Source: Rhizobiales bacterium SYSU XM002
GTDB lineage: Bacteria; Pseudomonadota; Alphaproteobacteria; Rhizobiales; Beijerinckiaceae
Direction of reading: 5' to 3'
NCBI GenBank assembly: GCA_009846685.1
Contig: VWVY01000003.1
Coordinates: forward strand, 414,984 to 478,983
Length of the DNA: 64,000 nucleotides
Of this stretch, positions 50,212-58,772 are shown piece after piece. The notes under the pieces were generated by a model that saw only the letters and a list, made by a program, of their open reading frames with translations, made no database searches and had not been told where the DNA came from. Position numbers and translations under genes: made by a program. The stretch's first letter is position 1; the number at the start of each line of letters is the position of its first letter.

Positions 50212-51006
50212 ATGGAAGGCGCCAGCGCACAGGCCATGCATGATCTTGCATCGGAAGGGGAGCTTTCTCCCCTGCCGAAGCCGCCGCGCCGTGGCTCGGC
50301 CCGGCGGCCGGATCGGTCATTGCCCGCGCATCTTCAGGACGACCCCGCTTTCATCGATGCCGCGCGTCATTCGCGTCATGTGCGTCTGCTCCGGCGGGCG
50401 ATTCCCATCGGCAGCGCGCTCGTCCTGACGTTTTTTGTCATACGTTCCGTGGCCGGACTTTTTGCGACGCCCGATCTTGCGGCCGAGGATGTCGGCATCC
50501 AGGGCCGGAAGATCGTGATGGAGAAGCCCAAGCTCTCGGGATACAAGCGCGACGGGCGTTCCTACGAATTGACCGCGACCTCCGCGACGCAGGACATCAC
50601 CACGCCGAATACCGTGGAACTGGACGCGCTGACCGCGCGGATGCAGACCGGCAAGGAAGGCTGGGCGAACCTCAAGGGCGCGCGCGGTGTCTACGACAGC
50701 AAGATCGAGCGGCTTGAGGTCGATGGCGGCGTCAACGTGCTCACGGAGAGCGGGCTTGACGCGAAGATGAAGGACGCCCGCATCGAGTTCAAGGCGGGGA
50801 CCATCGTCACCGACAAACCGGTCGAGGTGAAGTCGCCACAGGGCGATGTCGAGGCCGACCGGATGGAAGTGCTCGACAACGGCCGCCGACTCGTTTTCGA
50901 AGGGCGGGTGCGCAGCATCTTCGTCAACCCGCAGAAGCGGGCGGGACAGGCCGGTAGCGGCGAGGCGCCCGAGACACCCGCTGCGGCCACGCCGAACACG
51001 GATTGA
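50212..51006 (+). CDS. lptC: LPS export protein LptC
   Basis: A 264-residue bitopic protein. A basic, proline-rich cytoplasmic tail leads to one membrane segment (IPIGSALVLTFFVIRSVAGLF) and a periplasmic beta-jellyroll of the LptC/LptA type (about 95-235; PKLSGYKRDGRSYELTATSA). It hands lipopolysaccharide from LptB2FG to LptA. Several in-frame ATGs exist (50164, 50212, 50236) and none has a strong ribosome binding site, so the start is uncertain. lptA follows 9 nt downstream. Confidence 0.87.
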   Translation: MEGASAQAMHDLASEGELSPLPKPPRRGSARRPDRSLPAHLQDDPAFIDAARHSRHVRLLRRAIPIGSALVLTFFVIRSVAGLFATPDLAAEDVGIQGRKIVMEKPKLSGYKRDGRSYELTATSATQDITTPNTVELDALTARMQTGKEGWANLKGARGVYDSKIERLEVDGGVNVLTESGLDAKMKDARIEFKAGTIVTDKPVEVKSPQGDVEADRMEVLDNGRRLVFEGRVRSIFVNPQKRAGQAGSGEAPETPAAATPNTD

Positions 51007-51015
51007 GAAGCTGAC

Positions 51016-51654
51016 ATGACCGCCCGATACGCCTGCGTCGCCCGCTTTTTCGCCCTCACCGCCCTTCTGGGTCTCGGGTGCGCGGCGGTTTCCGAGGTCG
51101 CTCCGGCGCAGGCGCAGCAGGCTGCGCCCAAGGCGAAAGCCGGCAAGAAATCAGGCGCGCCTTTCGCCGGATTTGGCTCGAACTCCAAGGAGCCGATCAA
51201 GATCGACTCGAACAAACTCGAGGTCTTCGACAAGGAGAATCGCGCGGTCTACTCCGGTGATGTCGTGCTCGTGCAAGGCCAGACGACGCTGCGGTCAACG
51301 ACCATGACGGTGTTCTACATCTCCAACAAGACGGGCGGCAGTGGGGGCGGAAGCCCGGCTGCGGGACAGAACTCGATTCGCAAGATCGATTTCGCCGGCC
51401 CGGTCAGCATTCTCTCGGGCACGCAATCGGCGACCGGCAAGTTCATGACCTATGATGCGCAGGCTGAAACCGTGACGCTCACCGGCAACGTCGTCATCGC
51501 CGATTGCGACAATGTCCAGCGTGGTGAGCGCGCGGTCTATGACATCAAGACCGGCAAGGCCACGGTCGATGCCGGCGGCAAGGGCCGAGTTCAGGGCATC
51601 TTCACGCCGGGGTCCGAAGACAAGAAAAAAACCAACGGCGAATGCGGTTCGTGA
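51016..51654 (+). CDS. lptA: LPS transport protein LptA
   Basis: A 212-residue periplasmic OstA-like protein. A signal peptide (FFALTALLGLGCAAVSEVAPAQA region) precedes the beta-jellyroll (about 55-190; PIKIDSNKLEVFDKENRAVYSGDVVLVQG). It forms the periplasmic bridge for LPS between LptC and LptD. The Cys in LGLGCAA resembles a lipobox, but cleavage after the later AQA is equally plausible. It lies between lptC and lptB. Confidence 0.92.
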   Translation: MTARYACVARFFALTALLGLGCAAVSEVAPAQAQQAAPKAKAGKKSGAPFAGFGSNSKEPIKIDSNKLEVFDKENRAVYSGDVVLVQGQTTLRSTTMTVFYISNKTGGSGGGSPAAGQNSIRKIDFAGPVSILSGTQSATGKFMTYDAQAETVTLTGNVVIADCDNVQRGERAVYDIKTGKATVDAGGKGRVQGIFTPGSEDKKKTNGECGS

Positions 51655-51757
51655 GCGGCGCGTGACGCGCCCGCCAAACTGGGTTAGATCGGAACAATAA
51701 ATCGGTTTCGCGTTTGGCGGGTCAGCTCCTGCCGAAGGGCACGGTGGAGCAGAACGG

Positions 51758-52630
51758 GTGCTGGGCAGATGGCTCCGCCGCAAGGATGCGGCGGACAAGG
51801 GCGGACAGGGCAGGCAACAGGACGCACCGGAGGTGTCGGGTGCGCGCGTGGCCGTGCGCCTTCCGGGGGCGGCCCGAACACCTGATGGCCCGGATGCCGC
51901 AGCCGGCCAGGGGATGCTGGCGGCTTATTCTCTCGGCAAGACCTACGGCAAGCGGCAGGTTGTGCGCGATGTGAGCCTTAATGTCCGGCGCGGCGAGGCT
52001 GTCGGCCTGCTCGGACCGAACGGCGCCGGCAAGACCACCGTTTTCTACATGATCACCGGACTGGTTCCCGCCGATCAGGGCCAGATCCTGCTCGACGGAT
52101 ACGACATCACCTCGTTGCCGATGTATCGCCGCGCCCGCCTTGGCATCGGCTATCTGCCGCAGGAAGCCTCGATCTTTCGCGGGCTTTCGGTCGAGGACAA
52201 CATCCGTGCCGTGCTGGAAGTCGTCGAGCCGGACCGGAAGAAGCGCGATTACGAACTCGACCAACTCCTCGAGGAATTCTCGATCACACGGCTCCGGAAA
52301 TCGCCTTCGATCGCGCTCTCCGGCGGCGAACGGCGGCGCTGCGAGATCGCCCGCGCGCTGGCGGGGCGGCCGAAATTTATGTTGCTCGACGAACCCTTCG
52401 CCGGCATCGACCCGATCGCGGTTGGCGATATCCAGGATCTCGTGCTGCATCTCAAGGCGCGCGGTATCGGTGTGCTCATTACCGATCACAATGTCCGCGA
52501 AACGCTGAGCCTGATCGATAGAGCGTACATCATCCATACGGGGCAGGTGCTGATGGAAGGCACGCCCGAGGAAATCATCGCCTCGCCCGATGTGCGAAGG
52601 CTTTATCTCGGCGAGGATTTCCGTCTTTGA
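51758..52630 (+). CDS. lptB: LPS export ABC transporter ATP-binding protein LptB
   Basis: A 290-residue ABC ATPase with Walker [11 protein letters not shown]-loop LPQEASIF, signature [15 protein letters not shown], Walker [14 protein letters not shown], and switch His in [10 protein letters not shown], matching LptB. It powers extraction of LPS from the inner membrane. The start used is the GTG at 51758, giving about 50 extra N-terminal residues compared with E. coli LptB, as in many rhizobia. GGAG precedes the GTG. Confidence 0.95.
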   Translation: MLGRWLRRKDAADKGGQGRQQDAPEVSGARVAVRLPGAARTPDGPDAAAGQGMLAAYSLGKTYGKRQVVRDVSLNVRRGEAVGLLGPNGAGKTTVFYMITGLVPADQGQILLDGYDITSLPMYRRARLGIGYLPQEASIFRGLSVEDNIRAVLEVVEPDRKKRDYELDQLLEEFSITRLRKSPSIALSGGERRRCEIARALAGRPKFMLLDEPFAGIDPIAVGDIQDLVLHLKARGIGVLITDHNVRETLSLIDRAYIIHTGQVLMEGTPEEIIASPDVRRLYLGEDFRL

Positions 52631-52810
52631 CGGTCATGCCGTTTGGTTCCGGTTTACCTTGCCGGGAAAGATAGCGCTTGCGCTTCACGATCGGGCAAGC
52701 AAATGTCTGCAATATCCATGCCGAAAGGTGCGGGCACGATTCGAGGGGCCTCCAACCCACCGGAATAGGCCCGTTCAGGCAGGTTTTCGCAAAGGCCGGA
52801 TCGGAGAAGG

Positions 52811-54352
52811 ATGGCAATCGGGCAGAAATTGATGATGCGCCAGAGCCAGTCTCTGGTGATGACGCCGCAGCTCCTGCAGGCGATCAAACTTCTGCAATTC
52901 TCGACGACCGAACTCCAGAACTACGTCGAGGCCGAACTCGAAAAGAACCCGCTTCTCGAACGCGACCCGCGCGCGGAAGACGCACCGATCGCGCCTGACG
53001 ACCGACCGACGAATGCCGTTGCCGAAACCGCCGAGCCGGGCGACTGGGCGCGCGAGGAAATGCCGGCCGATCGTGGCACGCTCGAACGCGAGACGGGCAC
53101 GGATTTTGAAAATGCCTTCCCGGACGAGGCGATTGCCGACCAGCAGGTGCCGCAGAACGATTCGCCCTTCTGGAACCTGTCCGGCGGCTCAGGTCGGGGG
53201 CCCTCGCTCGACGGCGATGATCCGAACCTAGAAGCCTATTGTGCTGCCGCCGAAACGCTGCATCAGCACCTTGAAAACCAGCTCGGCTGCACGGACACCG
53301 ACGATCTGACCCGCAAGATCGCCGAGCAGATCGTCGATCAGATCGACCAGACCGGCTATCTCCTCGAACCGCTTGAAACCATGGCGGAGCGCCTCGGCGT
53401 ACCGCTGGCGCGCTGCGAACTGGCGCTGGAGATCGTGCAGGGGTTCGATCCGGTCGGAATCGGCGCCCGCAACCTTGCCGAATGCTTGCGCCTCCAACTG
53501 CGCGAGCAGGACAGGCTCGACCCGGCCATGGCTGCACTTGTCGATCATCTCGACCTCCTCGCAAAACGCGAATTCCCGCAACTTCGCCGGCTTTGCGGCG
53601 TCGATGAGGAGGATCTCGCCGACATGATCGCAGAGATTCGTCGGCTCGACCCCAAACCCGGCTTGATCTTCGGCTCTGCCCCGGCCGAGCCGGTCACACC
53701 GGATGTTTTTGTGAGACCGACGCCGGACGGCGGCTGGCAGGTCGAGCTCAATTCCGATGCGCTGCCGCGCGTCGTCGCCAACAAGTCCTTCTACGCGAAG
53801 ATCTCGAAAAAGGACGGCGGCAAGGAAGTCCGCGCTTTCGTCGACGAAGCCTGGACAAATGCCAACTGGATCGTCCGCAGCCTCGAGCAGCGCGCGCGCA
53901 CCATTCTCAAGGTTGCGAGCGAGATCGTGCGCCAGCAGGATGCGTTTTTCACGTATGGCGTCGCTCACCTGCGGCCGTTGAACCTTAAGATGATCGCCGA
54001 CGCGGTCAGCCTGCACGAATCGACGATCAGCCGTGTCACCGCCAACAAATTTATGGCGACCCCGCGCGGGCTGTTCGAGATGAAGTACTTCTTCACCACA
54101 GCGATTGCGTCCGCGGATGGCGGCGCTTCGGTCTCGTCGGAGGCTGTCCGGTTCCGGATCAAGCAATTGATCGATGCGGAGGAGCCGAACGCGATCCTCT
54201 CGGACGACGCGATCGTTGACAAGCTGAAGGCGATGGGCATCGACATCGCTCGCCGGACTGTGGCGAAATACCGCGAGGGAATGGGCATTGCCTCGTCCTC
54301 CATCCGGCGGCGCGAGAAGGTCGCCGCTGCGCCAAGAGCCAAGGCCAGCTGA
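52811..54352 (+). CDS. rpoN: RNA polymerase sigma-54 factor
   Basis: A 513-residue sigma-54. Region I is Gln/Leu-rich (LMMRQSQSLVMTPQLLQAIKLLQ), region II acidic (about 50-130), and region III holds the core-binding part, an HTH (LHESTISRVTANKFMATPRGLFEMKYFF) and the RpoN box (ARRTVAKYREGMGI). It directs activator-dependent transcription, e.g. of nitrogen genes. The lptB-rpoN-hpf-ptsN order is widely conserved, and ptsN modulates related functions. Confidence 0.97.
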   Translation: MAIGQKLMMRQSQSLVMTPQLLQAIKLLQFSTTELQNYVEAELEKNPLLERDPRAEDAPIAPDDRPTNAVAETAEPGDWAREEMPADRGTLERETGTDFENAFPDEAIADQQVPQNDSPFWNLSGGSGRGPSLDGDDPNLEAYCAAAETLHQHLENQLGCTDTDDLTRKIAEQIVDQIDQTGYLLEPLETMAERLGVPLARCELALEIVQGFDPVGIGARNLAECLRLQLREQDRLDPAMAALVDHLDLLAKREFPQLRRLCGVDEEDLADMIAEIRRLDPKPGLIFGSAPAEPVTPDVFVRPTPDGGWQVELNSDALPRVVANKSFYAKISKKDGGKEVRAFVDEAWTNANWIVRSLEQRARTILKVASEIVRQQDAFFTYGVAHLRPLNLKMIADAVSLHESTISRVTANKFMATPRGLFEMKYFFTTAIASADGGASVSSEAVRFRIKQLIDAEEPNAILSDDAIVDKLKAMGIDIARRTVAKYREGMGIASSSIRRREKVAAAPRAKAS

Positions 54353-54425
54353 AGGCGATTACGGCCTTCTCATTTCTGCCTGGAAATTAGGCAATCTGGA
54401 AGAATTCTGCCTCAAGTTCGTGTTG

Positions 54426-54442
54426 CACGGCAGCATGCCGTG
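54426..54442 (+). repeat. Inverted repeat between rpoN and hpf
   Basis: CACGGCA-GCA-TGCCGTG is a perfect 7-bp stem with a 3-nt loop, followed by CGTTGAC. No T-run follows, so it is more likely an operator or mRNA end structure. The 266-nt interval 54353-54618 otherwise shows no clear gene. Confidence 0.45.
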
Positions 54443-54618
54443 TCGTTGACTTTGCCGGAAGGGCGGACGTAGCCTTGACCGGAAAGCAGAAAGGAGTCGC
54501 ATCGACAGAACACCCGTTCATGCCAGACCAGCGCCGCCGGGCAACCGGCATAGTCAAGAGATGACCGCGGCGGAGCCCGGCTCCGAATGCCAGCGGTCGG
54601 AAAAGCAGAGGTAGTTTC

Positions 54619-55191
54619 ATGGCGATTCGTGTTTCAGGCAAAAATATCGATCTGGGGGATGTTCTGCGCGGACAAGCCGAGCTTCGACTCAACGAGGCGG
54701 TCCGCAAATATGTCGATGCCGGCTATTCCGGCCACGTGACGGTCGCCAAGGACGGCATCGGCTTCAAGACCGAATGTGCCGTGCATTTCGACCACGGCCC
54801 GGTGATGCATGTGACGGGCGAGGCGACGGATGCCTATCAGAGCGTCGGCATCGCGGTGGAGCGCATCGCCAAGCAGTTGCGGCGTTTTAAACGCAAGCGC
54901 GACCGGCACGGCTCCGAGCGAATCGACGCTGGCGACCTGCAGGGTTCTCGCGATGCCTTCGTCAATGGCCATGACGATGCCGAGGACGACATCATCGAGG
55001 TCGTGAGCGGCGGCGCCGCCATCATTGCCGAACCTGTGGCCAGTGCGCCGAAGCATTCGGTGACGACGGCCGTCGCTGCCTTCGAGCGCTCCGACTTGCC
55101 GGTGCTTGTGTTCCGCAACACCGGCACGGATCGGGTGAACGTGCTTTACCGCCGCAAGGATGGTCATTTCGGCTGGGTCGATATCGGCTGA
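54619..55191 (+). CDS. hpf: Ribosome hibernation promoting factor (long form)
   Basis: A 190-residue long-form HPF. The N-terminal RaiA/HPF domain (1-100; IRVSGKNIDLGDVLRGQAELRL) binds the decoding region, and the C-terminal dimerisation domain (about 130-188; LPVLVFRNTGTDRVNVLYRRKDGHFGWVDIG) joins two 70S particles into 100S dimers. It is expected to act in stationary phase or stress. It lies between rpoN and ptsN, the standard position. Confidence 0.95.
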   Translation: MAIRVSGKNIDLGDVLRGQAELRLNEAVRKYVDAGYSGHVTVAKDGIGFKTECAVHFDHGPVMHVTGEATDAYQSVGIAVERIAKQLRRFKRKRDRHGSERIDAGDLQGSRDAFVNGHDDAEDDIIEVVSGGAAIIAEPVASAPKHSVTTAVAAFERSDLPVLVFRNTGTDRVNVLYRRKDGHFGWVDIG

Positions 55192-55261
55192 GAACCTGCC
55201 GGGAGGCCGGGCCCGACGTTCGGGTCTGGCTTTCCGGCACGTATTCTGCTTATAGGACGCC

Positions 55262-55726
55262 ATGACGGTTGCTTCCCTCCTCACGCCCGACTCGGTTGTC
55301 GCCGGGATCAAGGGTGCCAGCAAGAAGCAGGTCCTCCAGGACCTGTCGGGGCAGCTTGCGCGGATTTCCGGTCTGCCGGAGCGGGCGATCTTTGAAACCC
55401 TGCTCCAGCGCGAGCGTCTCGGTACGACCGGGGTCGGGCAGGGCATGGCCATTCCGCACGGGCGGATCGCGGGGCTGCATCGGCTCGTCGGCCTTTTCGC
55501 GCGACTGCAGAAGCCGGTCGATTTCGAAGCGCTCGACGGCGAGCAAGTTGATCTTGTTTTCGTGCTGCTCGCGCCGGAAGACGCGGGCGCCGACCATCTT
55601 CAGGCGCTGGCACGTGTCGCGCGTCTGTTCCGCGACGCGAAGCTGGTCCAGAAGCTGCGGCAGACGGAAGACCCGGCCGCGCTCTACGCGATCCTGACGG
55701 CGGATATCGCCAACCGCGCCGCCTGA
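55262..55726 (+). CDS. ptsN: Nitrogen-regulatory PTS protein EIIA(Ntr)
   Basis: A 154-residue EIIA domain of the fructose/mannitol type. The phosphorylatable His is in GQGMAIPHGRIAGL. It is the end acceptor of the PTS-Ntr chain (EINtr, NPr) and in rhizobia influences potassium and nitrogen metabolism. The ATG at 55262 follows a weak site. It ends the rpoN-hpf-ptsN run and is convergent with the UPF0114 gene. Confidence 0.95.
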   Translation: MTVASLLTPDSVVAGIKGASKKQVLQDLSGQLARISGLPERAIFETLLQRERLGTTGVGQGMAIPHGRIAGLHRLVGLFARLQKPVDFEALDGEQVDLVFVLLAPEDAGADHLQALARVARLFRDAKLVQKLRQTEDPAALYAILTADIANRAA

Positions 55727-55745
55727 TCGGCTCCTTTCTTCCGGG

Positions 55746-56255
55746 TCAATGACTGTCGCCGTGCGATTCGCCCGAGACGCGGTCAGTCATTGCCATCAGC
55801 AGTCCCGACATCACGAAGACGAGATGGATTCCGACCAGCCAGGCGAGGTCCCGGTCCGAGATGTTGCGGATATTCATGAAGGCCTTGAGCACCTGGATCG
55901 CCGAAATCGCGACGATGGAGGAGAGCAGCTTCAGCTTGAGGCCGGTGAAATCGATCTTGCCCATCCACTCCGGCCAATCGACCGTCTCCTCGACATCGAT
56001 CTTCGAGACGAAGTTCTCATAGCCTGAGAAGATCACGATGATGATGAGCGATCCGGTCAAGGTCAGATCGACAAGCGCAAGCACGCCAAGGATGACATCC
56101 GATTCCGAGGCTGTGATGGCATGGGTCAGAAAATGCCAGGTTTCCTGCCCGGCCTTTACGAGCAGTCCCGCGAGGGCAACCACCAGCATGACGTAGAACG
56201 GCGCGAGCAACCACCGGCTCGTGAAAATGAAGCGTTCCAGCAACCGTTCGAACAT
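55746..56255 (-). CDS. UPF0114 (YqhA-like) membrane protein
   Basis: A 169-residue inner-membrane protein with three to four hydrophobic segments: [55 protein letters not shown] and [17 protein letters not shown]. It matches the UPF0114/YqhA family (starts [17 protein letters not shown]). Function unknown. ATG 56255 is chosen; the frame is open much further upstream, through the tRNA, but that part is not coding. It precedes the tRNA-Ser gene in divergent orientation. Confidence 0.9.
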   Translation of the reverse strand: MFERLLERFIFTSRWLLAPFYVMLVVALAGLLVKAGQETWHFLTHAITASESDVILGVLALVDLTLTGSLIIIVIFSGYENFVSKIDVEETVDWPEWMGKIDFTGLKLKLLSSIVAISAIQVLKAFMNIRNISDRDLAWLVGIHLVFVMSGLLMAMTDRVSGESHGDSH

Positions 56256-56443
56256 CGGACTCTCCTCGCTGCGGTGTTGCGCATAGCATCGACGCGGGAA
56301 GGTGAGAAGGGGCGGCAGGCCTGTTCTTTCGAGCGAATGGCGAGGTGGCTTCGCATCGGCATGAAAGGCTGGCGAAGTTCTTGCTTTTTCCTCCGACGCC
56401 CGCCATAAGGCGCGTCTTGCGTGCGCCTTCGGGCGGGCGCGGT

Positions 56444-56533
56444 GGACAGGTGGCCGAGTGGTTGAAGGCGCACGCCTGGAACGCGTGTATAGGGGCAACT
56501 CTATCGAGGGTTCGAATCCCTCCCTGTCCGCCA
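56444..56533 (+). tRNA. tRNA-Ser (anticodon GGA)
   Basis: A 90-nt type II tRNA. The acceptor GGACAGG pairs with CCTGTCC, the anticodon loop is CTGGAAC (GGA, reading UCC/UCU), there is a long variable arm (TATAGGGG...CTCTAT), a T loop with TTCGAAT, and an encoded CCA end. Its 3' part (56519-56533) lies inside the 17-bp attL repeat of the neighbouring integrated element, which restores the gene exactly. It is preceded by a GC-rich region and is on the plus strand. Confidence 0.97.
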
Positions 56534-56535
56534 GA
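56519..56535 (+). repeat. attL, 17-bp direct repeat (tRNA-Ser 3' end)
   Basis: CCTCCCTGTCCGCCAGA is identical to the copy at 63711-63727. It covers the last 15 nt of the tRNA gene plus GA. One base upstream the two copies differ (C here, G at the right end). Confidence 0.95.
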
Positions 56536-56616
56536 TTACCCGAAATTTCGTTGACCATTCAGACCTGAAAATCGTGCAACTAACTGAATACTCAAGGAAA
56601 TAGATATCTACAAAAT

Positions 56617-56645
56617 TTTACAACTGTCACGAATTGTCATACAGT
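56617..56645 (+). promoter_or_regulatory. Candidate integrase promoter
   Basis: TTTACA (56617-56622), a 17-bp spacer, and TACAGT (56640-56645): five of six and four of six matches to the sigma-70 elements. Transcription would start near 56652, just before the GTGGGGCC repeats. Confidence 0.5.
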
Positions 56646-56657
56646 CTCAAGGCTCAT

Positions 56658-56692
56658 GTGGGGCCGAGTGTGGGGCCCGATGCGAGGGCCCC
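56658..56692 (+). promoter_or_regulatory. GTGGGGCC repeats and RBS-masking hairpin before the integrase gene
   Basis: GTGGGGCC occurs at 56658-56665 and 56670-56677, spaced 12 bp. The second copy overlaps a perfect 7-bp inverted repeat, GGGGCCC (56672-56678) with GGGCCCC (56686-56692), loop GATGCGA. The hairpin covers most of the GAGGG ribosome binding site (56684-56688) of the ATG at 56695. Matching paired repeats lie near the right end, so this may be both a recombinase arm site and a control element. Confidence 0.6.
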
Positions 56693-56694
56693 AA

Positions 56695-57960
56695 ATGGCT
56701 GTTGGAACAATACGAGATCAGGCAACCAATCGGCTTTCCTCCCGATTCGTGGAGACTGTGACCAAACCCGGACGCTATGCCGACGGTGGTGGACTTTATC
56801 TTTCCATCAGTGACGGCGGGCGGGCGCGTTGGGTTCTGCTCTACATGGTTGATGGCAAGCGCCGCGAAATGGGCCTTGGTTCGGCGCGCGATATCTCACT
56901 AGCGGATGCGCGGAAGCGCAGAGACTTCCATCGTGCAAAATTAGCTGAAGGCATCGACCCGCTTGCCGAACGGCAGGAGACCCTTGCGGCCGACGAAGCG
57001 CGACGCCTTGCGGAGGCCAAAAAACTCACCTTCAAGCAGGCTGCCGCCGACCATATCGATGCGAAGGAAAGCGGCTGGAAAAACCTCAAGCATCGCCAGC
57101 AGTGGCGGAACACCCTCGCCACCTACTGCAAGGCGCTGGACAACCTGCATTGCTATGCGGTCACGGTCGCCGATGTTGAGGAAGTCTTGCGCCCCATCTG
57201 GCTTGAGAAGCCGGAGACCGCCCGGAGGGTGCGGATGCGGATTGAAAACGTCTTGGCGTCGGCGCACGTCAAATGCCGAACCCAGCTGGAATGGCGGGGC
57301 TGGACTAATCCAGCGGTCCTGAAGGGCAACCTCGATCATCTCCTGCCCAAGAAGGGCAAGACGGAACGGAGCCATGCCTCCATGCCCTACATGGGCATTC
57401 CGGCCTTTGTTGCCGTGTTGCGTGAACGCGGGGCGCTATCCGCCCGCGCGCTTGAAATCCTGATCCTGACGGCGTGCCGCACGTCGGAGGTGACGGGGAT
57501 GCGCTGGAAGGAAATCGACCTCGAAAAAGCAACCTGGGTGATTCCTGCCGAGCGGATGAAGAATGGCCTGCCGCATCGCGTTCCCCTTGTTGCGCGTGCG
57601 GTCTCGATCCTCACGGACCTGAAGAACAAGACCGGAAAGGGAGAGTTCGTCTTTGCAGCCCGACGCGGCAATCTGTCATCGGCTGCGATGCACATGCTGC
57701 TTCAAAAGAGGATGAACCGCCCAGACGTGACCGTTCACGGGTTTCGTGCCTCGTTCCGGACATGGGCAGCCGAGCGAACGTCTGTGCCACGTGCCGTTGC
57801 CGAGCGCGCCCTCGCTCACGTCGTCGAAGGCGATGTGGAGCGCTCCTATCAGCGCAGCGACCATTTCGAGCAGCGCCGGGCGCTCATGGCCCTGTGGGAG
57901 GCCTTCATTGGTCAGGTGCAGGGCGAGAAAGTGTTGGCTTTCTCGAAGGTGGTGTCGTGA
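56695..57960 (+). CDS. int: Tyrosine recombinase (phage integrase, DUF4102-type N-terminus)
   Basis: A 421-residue integrase. The N-terminal DUF4102-like part (YADGGGLYLSISDGGRARW, 25-95) is followed by a core-binding domain and a catalytic domain with the full set: Arg in LTACRTSEVTGMRW (about 262), Lys in AERMKNGLPHRVPL (about 289), His-x-x-Arg in HGFRASFRTW (348/351), His in ALAHVVEG (about 375), Tyr in ERSYQRS (about 385). ATG 56695 is preferred over 56656 because GAGGG lies 6 nt ahead and the family N-terminus starts there. It sits downstream of attL in tRNA-Ser and should catalyse integration and excision. Confidence 0.95.
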   Translation: MAVGTIRDQATNRLSSRFVETVTKPGRYADGGGLYLSISDGGRARWVLLYMVDGKRREMGLGSARDISLADARKRRDFHRAKLAEGIDPLAERQETLAADEARRLAEAKKLTFKQAAADHIDAKESGWKNLKHRQQWRNTLATYCKALDNLHCYAVTVADVEEVLRPIWLEKPETARRVRMRIENVLASAHVKCRTQLEWRGWTNPAVLKGNLDHLLPKKGKTERSHASMPYMGIPAFVAVLRERGALSARALEILILTACRTSEVTGMRWKEIDLEKATWVIPAERMKNGLPHRVPLVARAVSILTDLKNKTGKGEFVFAARRGNLSSAAMHMLLQKRMNRPDVTVHGFRASFRTWAAERTSVPRAVAERALAHVVEGDVERSYQRSDHFEQRRALMALWEAFIGQVQGEKVLAFSKVVS

Positions 57961-58469
57961 AAAAGATCAGGTATGCGGGCGCGCCGAAGGTCCGCACCCC
58001 GACGACGGGCGCTCGACCGTTCCCTGCCGAAGGCGTTTCTTCCATGAAACGGGCCTTGCTTGATCAAATCCGCATAGGGCCGTCAAACCTAGCAACACCG
58101 ACATTGCCGGTAGACGTGCAGCACGTTGTCAACGAGATCGGGCTGGATAAATGCCTGATGTGGCTGCACATGCTTCAGTCCGGTCTTTTCATTTGCGAGC
58201 CAACATTAGCCCATTCGGGGCGTGGGCCAAGGCCGATGACGCTTGTTGAGCGGCACATGCGGTTCGACATGGGTGGGCGTGACCGGCGTTCGCCTCGGGC
58301 ACCGCGTCGTGATGCCTTCATGCAGAAACTCGCCAAAGGCCGAACGGAGCTTGGTTGCAGCTACGCGAGCCTCGCTATTCTGGTCCAAGAAATCGAAGAG
58401 CGCGAGGGCTGGCCGGTCAGACCGATCACCACGATCCGGGATGCGCTCAGGCGGGCTGCTCTGAATTAA
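57957..58469 (+). CDS. Island protein of unknown function
   Basis: A 170-residue protein with no domain I recognise. The GTG at 57957 overlaps the integrase TGA by 3 nt (GTGA), suggesting coupled translation with int. Visible features: a basic N-terminus (KKIRYAGAPKVRTPTTGARP), a middle part with LDKCLMWLHMLQSG, and an Arg-rich region (RDRRSPRAPRR) followed by a helix-like C-terminus (SYASLAILVQEIEEREGW). The basic character would fit DNA contact, perhaps as an accessory to recombination, but this is a guess. Confidence 0.7.
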   Translation: MKKIRYAGAPKVRTPTTGARPFPAEGVSSMKRALLDQIRIGPSNLATPTLPVDVQHVVNEIGLDKCLMWLHMLQSGLFICEPTLAHSGRGPRPMTLVERHMRFDMGGRDRRSPRAPRRDAFMQKLAKGRTELGCSYASLAILVQEIEEREGWPVRPITTIRDALRRAALN

Positions 58470-58546
58470 AGCCAGTTTCCCCCCTCAATCCCTAAAGAGG
58501 CGGTTCTCCTATTGCTTGCACATCGCAGCAGGTAAGGGAGAGCTTT

Positions 58547-58768
58547 ATGCGCCTCGCAACCATCGACCAGACGCTGGAAGTTGTCCCGGTGTCGGAGGCT
58601 ACGCTCCACCGTCTTCTGCGCCGTGAGCCGCAGCTTTCCCGCCGATTCATGGGGCGAAGGCTCGTCCTTCTTGACGAGCTGCTTCGTTTCATCGCCGACG
58701 CTCCGACTGATCCCCGCCCGCTCCGACATCCCGGCGCGTCCAAGGCCGGCACGAACCGAGAAGTCTAA
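58547..58768 (+). CDS. Small AlpA/excisionase-like DNA-binding protein
   Basis: A 73-residue protein. The segment VSEATLHRLLRREPQLSRRF followed by MGRRLVLLDELLRFIAD has the shape of AlpA/MerR-like winged helix excisionases (helix-turn-helix, then a wing with GRR and a DEL...FI helix). AlpA-type proteins in P4-like elements activate int or act as directionality factors. GGGAGAG precedes the ATG. It ends 4 nt before the primase-helicase start. Similarity is by pattern only. Confidence 0.65.
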   Translation: MRLATIDQTLEVVPVSEATLHRLLRREPQLSRRFMGRRLVLLDELLRFIADAPTDPRPLRHPGASKAGTNREV

Positions 58769-58772
58769 TGCG

